This document shows, piece by piece, positions 6,968 through 12,647 of a stretch of 12,647 bases of DNA. The notes beneath the pieces are model-generated. The model made no database searches and was not told where the DNA came from. It was given only the letters and a program-made list of their open reading frames with translations. Each line of letters begins with the position of its first letter. Position 1 is the first letter of the stretch. The stretch spans positions 1-12,647 of the forward strand of contig CAADUC010000104.1 in the NCBI GenBank assembly GCA_900752115.1, given 5' to 3'. The DNA comes from Clostridia bacterium. Lineage in GTDB: Bacteria; Bacillota; Clostridia; Oscillospirales; Acutalibacteraceae. The position numbers and the translations under genes are program-made.

Positions 6968-9172
6968 ATGAAGCGGCCGCTGGCGCTGGTAGGTTTTTCG
7001 TATCTGCTGGCCCTGACGGTCGCTCTTTTCTTTGGTGAACAAAATTGTCTTTATCTGGTTTGCTTGACGTCAGTTTTATTCACTATATTCACCTTTGTGG
7101 CGACTTTGAGAAAAGGCAAATCCATCGCGGCAGCTATGCTGGCTGCTACGATTGCAATCGGCCTCTTTTGGTGGGAATCATCGAGCATTTCAAATGTCGA
7201 AAATCTTGACGGAAAACAGGTGGAGATCAGCGGTGTAGTGGTTGAACTGCCGTATGATCAAAACTACCGGTACTGCTACACCGTCGAGGTTCGGAAAGCC
7301 GGAAATTTCGATTTTCCAAAAGGCGGCAGGGTTCTGATTTATGCACGAGAGCCAATTGCCAACGAACCCGGAGACTGGATCGAAGGAGAAATGACGCTGC
7401 TCCTTCCAGAGGATGATGGGATTTTCTGCCAGCGTTCCACACTTGCCGCGGAACGCGTTTATCTCTACGCTTTCCCGGTGGACGAAGGCGCCGTCTCTAC
7501 GCCTGGTCGTGAGAGCAGCTTGTGGATTTCTCTTTTGAAGTGCAGAATTCGCCTGGATGACGCGGTTGACAGTGTCCTCTCCCAGCGGGATGCGGGGCTT
7601 GTGAAAGCGATTTTGTTTGGTGAGAAAAACGCGCTGTCAGAAACTGTGGAGGAGCAATTTCGAACTGCGGGTGTGTCCCATCTCCTTGCTGTTTCCGGTT
7701 TTCACATGGCGATCATGGTGCGATTGTTTACCATGTTGTTTCGCGCGCTGCGTTTTCCGCGTCGACTGAGTGCGGCCGGCGTTGCGGTGGGGATTGTTCT
7801 TTTCATGGCATTGACAGGTTTTTCGCCATCCGTTTCACGCAGTGGGATTATGTGTCTGATCCTTTTGGCGGGTGAGCTGTTTGGCCGTCGGGCGGATACG
7901 CTCAACTCGCTTGGGTTAGCCGTTCTTCTGTTGTGTTCCCTTAATCCGTATGCCGCCGCGGATATCGGATTTTTGCTTTCTGTATCCGCAACGGCAGGAT
8001 TGGCGCTTTTGGAAGGAAGGCTGCAGGCTGCGCTTTCCGCTTTTCAACCGGCAGGCGATCTGTTTTGCCGAATTCTGCGGCCGGTCAATGCGCTTCTTGC
8101 CTCCTCACTTAGTGCTATGCTTTTTACGCTGCCCCTCGTCCTTCCGCTTTTCGGAACCATTTCTCCGGCAGCGTTGCCTGCAAATCTGCTGATGGTGTTC
8201 CCATGTTCTGTTCTGCTTCAGTTGTCTGCCGTTATGGTCCTTTTGGCAGTGGTTGCTCCACCTGCTGCGGCACTTGCTGCAATTCCTGTATCCTGGCTCT
8301 GCCGGTATCTCACCGGGTGTGCGGAGGTTCTTTCGGAACTGCCTTTTGCGAGTTTTTCCTTTTCTGGAAGAACGGCGTATCTTTGGCTTGCATGTGCGCT
8401 GCTGCTGTTTGGCATTGCTGTCTTGATTGGGCGGGGAAAACCGCGTTTCCGCACGGCAGGACTGCTGAGCGTGATATTGTTTTTGCTCAGTTTGCTATGT
8501 CAGACGATCTCTGTGCGTGATGTCACCTGCTGCTCCATCCTATCCTCCGGAGATGGAATCTCCATCGTTATCACGCGCAACGGCCGTGCGGCAGTAGTTG
8601 GCTGCGCGGGGTATTCTGAAACTCCGGTGCTTCAAGCGCTGGATGACAGAAACATGACGTCTCTTGATTTGCTCGTGATGGTGGGGGAGAGTTTTGAGGA
8701 AGGCAGCAATGCCGGACATATTGCAGAAAAGAAAACAACGCAGACCCTGATCTGCCGATCGGATTCACTGGCGAACGCGACAATGCTGGCGGCTTCCGAG
8801 AAGGCAGGGGAGACGCTTGTCTATGGAAACGGCTATTCGGTTTCTCTTTGGGACGGGGCTGTTGCTGTGGAGCGGAACGGTGACTTTGTCCGCATTTTAT
8901 GCGGGAAAGAGAAAATACTGCTTTGGCCGGATGGGGCGGAAGCGGAAACGCTGCCGGAGGATTGGAAGGACTGCACCATTCTCCTGATGGAGGAGCTGCC
9001 GGATACGTTCCGTGAGTTGGATCCGGTATATGGAATCTTTTGCATGGATGAGGATTCTGTGAGCCATGTGTGGCGAGCGGATTACACATTTCTTCCCCTG
9101 GCGTCACAGGATGGAACCGTGGAATTGCGTATAGGGGAAGGAAAGGATACACAGGTCAGGAGGGAGTTCTGA
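6968..9172 (+). CDS. comEC: ComEC/Rec2 family DNA uptake channel protein with degenerate C-terminal domain
   Basis: This 734-residue polytopic membrane protein begins with hydrophobic segments (about 5-70) and continues with an OB-like region (about 80-170). The Competence domain (about 205-510) shows the family marks S243-G-F-H246, the A-L-T-G-F-S-P-S-V-S-R-S segment (281-292) and many membrane helices. ComEC carries single-stranded DNA across the membrane during natural transformation. In most homologues the C-terminus is a metallo-beta-lactamase-like domain with a histidine cluster H-x-H-x-D-H after a short hydrophobic strand. Here the strand is visible (L-D-L-L-V-M-V, 566-572), but the next residues (G-E-S-F-E-E-G-S-N-A-G-H) hold no such cluster. 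The protein may import DNA without nuclease activity, or be a remnant. The ATG at 6968 has a weak, distant ribosome site. holA follows with no gap, a pairing also seen in Bacillus. Confidence 0.9.
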   Translation: MKRPLALVGFSYLLALTVALFFGEQNCLYLVCLTSVLFTIFTFVATLRKGKSIAAAMLAATIAIGLFWWESSSISNVENLDGKQVEISGVVVELPYDQNYRYCYTVEVRKAGNFDFPKGGRVLIYAREPIANEPGDWIEGEMTLLLPEDDGIFCQRSTLAAERVYLYAFPVDEGAVSTPGRESSLWISLLKCRIRLDDAVDSVLSQRDAGLVKAILFGEKNALSETVEEQFRTAGVSHLLAVSGFHMAIMVRLFTMLFRALRFPRRLSAAGVAVGIVLFMALTGFSPSVSRSGIMCLILLAGELFGRRADTLNSLGLAVLLLCSLNPYAAADIGFLLSVSATAGLALLEGRLQAALSAFQPAGDLFCRILRPVNALLASSLSAMLFTLPLVLPLFGTISPAALPANLLMVFPCSVLLQLSAVMVLLAVVAPPAAALAAIPVSWLCRYLTGCAEVLSELPFASFSFSGRTAYLWLACALLLFGIAVLIGRGKPRFRTAGLLSVILFLLSLLCQTISVRDVTCCSILSSGDGISIVITRNGRAAVVGCAGYSETPVLQALDDRNMTSLDLLVMVGESFEEGSNAGHIAEKKTTQTLICRSDSLANATMLAASEKAGETLVYGNGYSVSLWDGAVAVERNGDFVRILCGKEKILLWPDGAEAETLPEDWKDCTILLMEELPDTFRELDPVYGIFCMDEDSVSHVWRADYTFLPLASQDGTVELRIGEGKDTQVRREF

Positions 9173-10225
9173 ATGCCGCAGCTTACAGAAGCGGAGCTGA
9201 AAAAACAGCTTGATTGCGGGAACTTTTCGAAGGTCTATTTCTTTTATGGTCCCGAGAAGTATATGATAGAGAAATATACGCAGCGTTTTCTTGACAAGGC
9301 GGGAAATGTTCCCTTTCCGGATTTTAATTTGCAGCGGTTCGATGGAAGAGAAACGACGGTGGACGCGATTGCCGACGCCGTGGAAGCGCTTCCGTTTTTC
9401 GCGGATCGCAAATGCGTTACCGTCAGTGACTTTGATGTCGAGACATGTGGGGCGACGGAACTGGGAAAGCTGTATGAGCTTCTGGAAGCTCTTCCGTCTG
9501 CAACGGCGCTCCTGTTTTATTGCCCCGGTCTGCAAGTAGACGTTAAAAAGTCGGCGAAGTGGAAGAAATTTCTTGCCGCGATCAACAAAACAGGCGTCAG
9601 TGTGGCGATGGAAAGGCGCACCGGGCCGGAACTGGAAAAGACGCTTTGTGCCGCTGCAGCCAAAAGAGGATGTGATTTGTCTCGCCAGGATGCAGCCCGC
9701 ATTATCAATTATGCGGGAAACGATTTGCGTACACTGTACCATGAACTGGAAAAGCTTTGTTCCTATCAGGGAAGCGGTGAGATTACGGCTGCACTGATCG
9801 ATCGTCTCGTGACGCGTAACCTGGAGGCCAATATTTTTGCTCTCGGTAAGTCTATTATTGCCGGGGAATATGAGAAAGCGTATGGCATTTTGGATCTTCT
9901 TTTTTATCAAAATGAGGAGCCGGTTTCTATCCTTGCCACGCTGACAACGGTCTATCTGGATCTTTATCGTGTGCGAGCATGTATTCAGAGCGGATTGTCT
10001 GCTCAGGACCCGGCGCAATATTTTGATTATAAGGGGAAAGAATTTCGTTTGCGCAATGCGGAGCGCGACGTGCGCCGCCTTTCCCTTGCGGCTTTGCGCG
10101 AGAGCCTGGATATTCTTCTTGAGACAGATTTGTCGCTCAAGGGAGCGCGTGGAAGCCGCAGGATCATGCTTGAAAAAATGATTGCCCGGCTGCTTCTGGC
10201 CGCGCAGAAGGAGAGGCTTGCTTGA
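9173..10225 (+). CDS. holA: DNA polymerase III subunit delta
   Basis: The 350-residue protein has the length and start of clamp-loader delta subunits, with the early motif V-Y-F-F-Y-G-P-E-K (residues 21-29) that corresponds to the degenerate nucleotide-binding loop. Delta binds the sliding clamp and opens it during clamp loading at the replication fork. The ATG directly follows the comEC stop codon (TGA-ATG) and is preceded by AGGAGGG (9158-9164) at ideal 8-base spacing. The stop codon overlaps the TTG start of rnmV. In many Firmicutes holA is followed by the ribosomal protein gene rpsT; here rnmV takes that place. Confidence 0.95.
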   Translation: MPQLTEAELKKQLDCGNFSKVYFFYGPEKYMIEKYTQRFLDKAGNVPFPDFNLQRFDGRETTVDAIADAVEALPFFADRKCVTVSDFDVETCGATELGKLYELLEALPSATALLFYCPGLQVDVKKSAKWKKFLAAINKTGVSVAMERRTGPELEKTLCAAAAKRGCDLSRQDAARIINYAGNDLRTLYHELEKLCSYQGSGEITAALIDRLVTRNLEANIFALGKSIIAGEYEKAYGILDLLFYQNEEPVSILATLTTVYLDLYRVRACIQSGLSAQDPAQYFDYKGKEFRLRNAERDVRRLSLAALRESLDILLETDLSLKGARGSRRIMLEKMIARLLLAAQKERLA

Positions 10226-10860
10226 CAAAAAAACTGAAAATAAAGGAAGCTGTTATTGTTGAGGGAAAGTACGACAAGATCAAGCTTTCCTCTCTGATCG
10301 ACGGCCTTATTATAGAAACGCATGGGTTCAGGATTTTCCGGGATAAAAAGCAGCTTTCTTTTTTGAGAAAGCTCGCTGATACACGCGGACTTTTGATCCT
10401 CACAGACAGCGATGGTGCGGGCTTCCAAATCCGCCACTATCTTTCCGGCGCCATTGACCCGGCCAAGATAAAGCATGCCTATATTCCGGATATTCTTGGC
10501 AAAGAGCGCCGCAAGGAAAAACCATCGAGCGAGGGAAAGCTGGGGGTCGAGGGTCTGCCGGTTGAAATTTTGCGGGAGGCGATACTTCGTGCCGGCGTTT
10601 CCTGCGGGGAGGAACCCCGCGAGGCTGCGCAGCGTCCTATTACAAAGCTGGATCTGTTTGAGGCCGGTCTTACAGGCCGGGATGACAGTGCGGTTCGTCG
10701 TCGGACCTTCCTGACCTCTCTGGGGTTGCCGGAGCATCTCTCGGCAAACGCAATGGTTCCCGTTTTGAATTCTATGATGACGTATGAGGAATTTATAGCC
10801 AGGCAATCTGCCCGGAAGAACTGTGAGGCAGGAGAGAAGGAAAGCTGCAGCAGTAAATGA
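10222..10860 (+). CDS. rnmV: Ribonuclease M5
   Basis: This 212-residue protein has an N-terminal Toprim domain with the catalytic glutamate in V-E14-G-K-Y-D and the acidic pair D62-S-D64-G. A C-terminal region (about 95-190) matches the DUF4093 part of RNase M5. The enzyme trims both ends of the 5S rRNA precursor, usually with ribosomal protein L18. The start is TTG at 10222, supported by AAGGAG (10208-10213) at 8-base spacing; its TTGA overlaps the holA stop, which suggests translational coupling. The tail after residue 190 is polar and rich in Lys, Glu and Ser, and makes the protein somewhat longer than Bacillus RnmV. In many Firmicutes ksgA follows; here the operon ends at a bidirectional terminator. 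Confidence 0.92.
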   Translation: MTKKLKIKEAVIVEGKYDKIKLSSLIDGLIIETHGFRIFRDKKQLSFLRKLADTRGLLILTDSDGAGFQIRHYLSGAIDPAKIKHAYIPDILGKERRKEKPSSEGKLGVEGLPVEILREAILRAGVSCGEEPREAAQRPITKLDLFEAGLTGRDDSAVRRRTFLTSLGLPEHLSANAMVPVLNSMMTYEEFIARQSARKNCEAGEKESCSSK

Positions 10861-10933
10861 AAGAAAAGTACTTTGTTTTTTCTGCTGAATCTCTGGTGAG
10901 CGAAGGCATCTGCCGTAAAACGAGTGTGCAATA

Positions 10934-10982
10934 AAAAGCAGGAGAAGGGTTTGTCGCTCCGACAAATCCTTCTCCTGCTTTT
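10934..10982. terminator. Bidirectional intrinsic terminator between convergent genes
   Basis: A 23-bp stem with one G-T pair joins 10934-10956 to 10960-10982 around the 3-base loop CTC. It is flanked by A residues on the left and T residues on the right, so it can act on both strands. It ends the rnmV operon on the plus strand and the phosphatase gene on the minus strand. The 73 bases before it (10861-10933) hold no gene that I can support. Confidence 0.93.
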
Positions 10983-11023
10983 AGGGCAGTGCTCCTGTTT
11001 TACAGATGGATCCAAGTGCGGAT

Positions 11024-11488
11024 TCATACACGTCCTTCATGGACAAGATAGTTGAGAAGCGCTTCGCATCCTTCTTTGATATCAAGGTATGTCGTCTCGA
11101 AATCGCCGGTATACCAGGGATCGGCAACCTCGTGAGGAGAAGATGTGAAGTCAAGCAGCCGAAACAGTTTCCCATCTGGATCGCCGCCCACGATACGGCG
11201 CATATTACGAAGATTCCAGTCGTCCATTCCAATGAGAAAATCGTAGTCGCGATAATCACGCTTTGTCATCTGCACAGCATGTTTCCCTGCACATGAGATC
11301 CCAAGTCTTCGCAGTACGCGCTCCGTCCCTCCGTGTACCGGATTACCGATTTCCTCCGTACTGGTTGCTGCAGATGCGGTAAAAATTTCATCTCCGTACC
11401 CGGAACGTTCGGCTAAATCCCGCATTATAAATTCCGCCATTGGTGATCGGCAAATGTTGCCGTGGCACACGAATAGTATTTTTATCAT
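11024..11488 (-). CDS. Low molecular weight protein-tyrosine phosphatase
   Basis: The 154-residue cytoplasmic enzyme has the phosphate-binding loop C8-H-G-N-I-C-R14-S-P at its N-terminus and the general-acid loop D123-P-W-Y-T-G near its C-terminus, both in the usual places for this family. It removes phosphate from tyrosine residues, often on bacterial tyrosine kinases of polysaccharide production; some relatives act on phosphoarginine. No kinase gene lies nearby, so the substrate is unknown. A weak ribosome site (AAGGGA, about 11 bases upstream) precedes the ATG. The gene has its own promoter-like sequence at 11524-11553 and ends close to the shared terminator. It is the last apparently native gene before the integrated element. 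Confidence 0.95.
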   Translation of the reverse strand: MIKILFVCHGNICRSPMAEFIMRDLAERSGYGDEIFTASAATSTEEIGNPVHGGTERVLRRLGISCAGKHAVQMTKRDYRDYDFLIGMDDWNLRNMRRIVGGDPDGKLFRLLDFTSSPHEVADPWYTGDFETTYLDIKEGCEALLNYLVHEGRV

Positions 11489-11523
11489 ATCTCTTATATC
11501 CCTTCAAAAGCCTTCAAACCTTG

Positions 11524-11553
11524 ATATTACGGGCTTTCCGGCGCTCTTTTCAA
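11524..11553 (-). promoter_or_regulatory. Putative promoter of the tyrosine phosphatase gene
   Basis: On the minus strand, TTGAAA (11548-11553) and TAATAT (11524-11529) are separated by 18 bp and lie about 35 bases upstream of the start codon. It is the only reasonable promoter between the gene and the mobile-element repeats, so chromosomal sequence seems to extend at least to 11553. Confidence 0.6.
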
Positions 11554-11570
11554 TTTTTGTGTTTTGCCTT

Positions 11571-11609
11571 AAATTCACGCTCTTCTTTGTAAATCTACGC
11601 AAATTCACG
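11571..11609. repeat. Short direct repeats AAATTCACG near the element end
   Basis: AAATTCACG occurs at 11571-11579 and again at 11601-11609, and a variant AAATCTACG lies at 11591-11599. The spacings are 20 and 10 bases, which is about two and one helical turns. Their position beside an integrase gene suggests arm-type binding sites for the integrase or excisionase, as known for Tn916-like elements. No function can be shown from sequence alone. Confidence 0.6.
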
Positions 11610-11615
11610 GGCAAA

Positions 11616-11647
11616 TGGTGTAGTAATTGGTGTAGTAACTTGGTGCA
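11616..11647. repeat. Tandem TGGTGTAGTAA repeats beside the integrase gene
   Basis: TGGTGTAGTAA occurs at 11616-11626 and 11628-11638, a 12-base period, and a third partial copy TGGTG starts at 11641. The array ends just before the integrase stop codon at 11651. It is distinct from the AAATTCACG family to its left. A role as recombination protein binding sites is likely but inferred. Confidence 0.65.
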
Positions 11648-11650
11648 TTT

Positions 11651-12552
11651 TCAACCTGATTTTCTCTGCTTTTCCGGCATGACAGTTCCCTTGAAATCTA
11701 TAATTTTTGCCATCTGCTCTGCTGCCCGGTCATAGCTGGCGTGGGTGTAGACATTCAGCGTTACTCCAACGTCAGAGTGTCCCATCACATACTGCAAGGT
11801 CTTTATATCCATACCAGCGTTTGCCATATTGGTACAGAAAGTATGGCGGAACAGATGGGGTGTGATATGCGGCAGCGGCTTGTCCGGGTACAGCTTCTTA
11901 TACTTTTTCATCGCCCAGCGCATTTCATTTTCGATATGCAACGCCACCTTGGGTTTGTCGTCCTTATCCAACAGCAGAAATCCGCTGTATCCGTCTACAA
12001 TGATTTCCGTCTTTATCTTCCTGCGGCGTTCAAGAATATTCTTCAGACTTTGATAGACTTCCTCTGTCATGGGAATAAAGCGGCAGCCGCACTCCGTCTT
12101 GGTTTTCTCGACATAATACTTTCCGCCCCGTTCCCGGACAAGTTGGTGGTCTACCCGGATTCGCCGGTTTTCAAAATCCAAATCACTTTTTGTAAGGCCG
12201 CAAAATTCACTGACACGCATACCCGTTCCCAGCAGCACGACAAATTCATCATAATACTTGGTGTAGGTTTTGTCCTCCCGGATAAAGCCCATCCAAATCT
12301 CCTGCTGTTCCTCCGTCATGGCAATCCGCTTCTGTGAGTCATTGGGAACCACGTCCACTAATTTGAAGTCAAAAGGATTGCGGCGGATAATATCCTCGTT
12401 GTATGCCATCTGAAAAGCGGGTTTCACAACGCCCCTGACACTGGTGATGGTGCTGTACCCTTTCCCGTCGCTATGGAGCTTCATAATCCACTGTTGCGCG
12501 TCTGATACCTTAATATCCCTTATCTTCCGGTAGCCAAAATCTTCTTTTTTAA
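11651..12552 (-). pseudogene. Tn916/Tn1549-type tyrosine integrase, N-terminus cut off by an IS
   Basis: About 300 residues of a site-specific tyrosine recombinase are readable on the minus strand. The catalytic set is complete: Arg in G-T-G-M-R, Lys in E-K-T-K-T-E, H-L-F-R-H-T-F, the G-H-S-D histidine, and the nucleophile in N-V-Y-T-H. Such enzymes integrate and excise conjugative elements through a Holliday junction. Full-length relatives have about 400 residues, so the arm-binding domain and the first part of the core-binding domain are missing. Similarity stops at K-K-E-D-F-G-Y-R-K, where an IS-like sequence begins; the frame continues a few codons to a GTG at 12563-12565, which would be IS-derived and not a native start. 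The fragment is probably inactive, unless the missing half lies beyond the IS and precise excision restores it. The C-terminus is intact and ends near the repeats at 11616-11647. Confidence 0.85.
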
Positions 12553-12577
12553 GGCAACACCGCACAAAGAAAAAATA

Positions 12578-12586
12578 TGATATAAT
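12578..12586 (+). promoter_or_regulatory. Extended -10 element of the IS transposase
   Basis: TGATATAAT (12578-12586) is an extended -10 sequence with no good -35 at the right distance. Initiation is expected around 12592-12594, practically on the first ATG of the transposase. Confidence 0.45.
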
Positions 12587-12592
12587 AATACT

Positions 12593-12647
12593 ATGGATAA
12601 GCAGATGAGTCTGTCGGGCCTGAGCGATGAATTGAGCCAGGTGCGGA
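12593..12647 (+). CDS. IS5-family-like transposase, N-terminal fragment
   Basis: Eighteen codons are visible before the window ends: M-D-K-Q-M-S-L-S-G-L-S-D-E-L-S-Q-V-R. The pattern, a Lys/Gln-rich start, a short Ser/Leu stretch and a charged segment, resembles the first residues of IS5-type DDE transposases, where a K-K-x-F-L motif normally follows just beyond this point. There is no Shine-Dalgarno sequence before ATG 12593; ATG 12605 is an alternative start. Too little is present to see catalytic residues, so the call rests on this short match and on the IS-like junction at 12553. Confidence 0.5.
   Translation, partial: MDKQMSLSGLSDELSQVR

Larger units (their letters stand above)
12553..12647 (+). 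mobile_element. Left end of an IS5-like insertion sequence (continues outside the window)
   Basis: The element appears to start at GGCAACACCGCAC (12553-12565), where integrase similarity stops. The four bases before it, TTAA (12549-12552), fit the YTAR target duplication of the IS5 group, but the other copy lies outside the window. A promoter-like TGATATAAT and a short reading frame resembling the N-terminus of IS5-type transposases follow. Only about 95 bases are visible, so family and inverted repeat are tentative. Confidence 0.6.

Noticed and set aside
9104..10228. A 374-codon minus-strand frame opposite holA
   Set aside because: It is complementary to a clear holA gene, has no ribosome site that I can see, and its translation resembles no family.
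10861..10933. Palindrome AAAGTACTTT after rnmV followed by T residues
   Set aside because: The stem is too short and lacks a loop for an intrinsic terminator, and a far stronger one follows at 10934-10982.
11501..11520. Tandem CCTTCAAA at 11501 and 11511
   Set aside because: Only two 8-base copies in an AT-rich leader; not enough to call a repeat feature or operator.
11741..12337. A 198-codon plus-strand frame opposite the integrase
   Set aside because: It is antisense to a well-supported recombinase domain and shows no domain of its own.
1..12647. Search for a CRISPR array, toxin-antitoxin pair, defence island or tRNA gene as an integration target
   Set aside because: No repeat-spacer array, no small paired genes and no tRNA cloverleaf could be recognised; the left 11.5 kb is ordinary housekeeping DNA.

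Overview
The window looks like a stretch of chromosome from a moderately GC-rich, low-redundancy Firmicutes genome, most likely a clostridial gut anaerobe of the Oscillospiraceae/Ruminococcaceae kind. The pointers are a T-box riboswitch in front of alaS, the comEC-holA pair, RNase M5, Gram-positive style AGGAGG ribosome binding sites, TTGACA/TATAAT promoters, and a Tn916/Tn1549-type integrase. The family assignment is inference from gene content; no rRNA or other marker in the window proves it.

Layout. Positions 2-967 hold the 3' part of a U32-family tRNA-hydroxylation protein, closed by a strong intrinsic terminator (1011-1039). A penicillin-binding transpeptidase with an unusual K-T-A triad follows (1055-2671). 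A consensus promoter (2728-2756) and a T-box leader (about 2763-3038) control alaS (3089-5722). A second promoter/terminator cluster (5802-5874) precedes a likely operon: HIT hydrolase (5923-6264), adenine-type phosphoribosyltransferase (6306-6869), comEC (6968-9172), holA (9173-10225) and rnmV (10222-10860). A 23-bp bidirectional terminator (10934-10982) separates this operon from a convergent low-molecular-weight tyrosine phosphatase on the minus strand (11024-11488), which keeps its own promoter (11524-11553).

Right of that promoter the character changes. Two families of short direct repeats (11571-11609 and 11616-11647) lie next to a tyrosine integrase on the minus strand (11651-12552), which looks like the end of an integrated conjugative or mobilizable element. 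The integrase has lost its N-terminus because an IS5-like insertion sequence starts at about 12553, after a possible TTAA target duplication, and runs off the window.

How the genes fit together. Most are housekeeping: tRNA modification and alanyl-tRNA supply, cell-wall cross-linking, purine salvage and nucleoside-phosphoramidate hydrolysis, clamp loading, and 5S rRNA maturation. I found no defence system, CRISPR array, toxin-antitoxin pair or biosynthetic cluster. The points that most deserve a second look are the IS-broken integrase and its repeats, the ComEC C-terminal domain that has lost its metal-binding residues, the KTG-to-KTA change in the transpeptidase, and the promoter that lies against a terminator ahead of the HIT gene.
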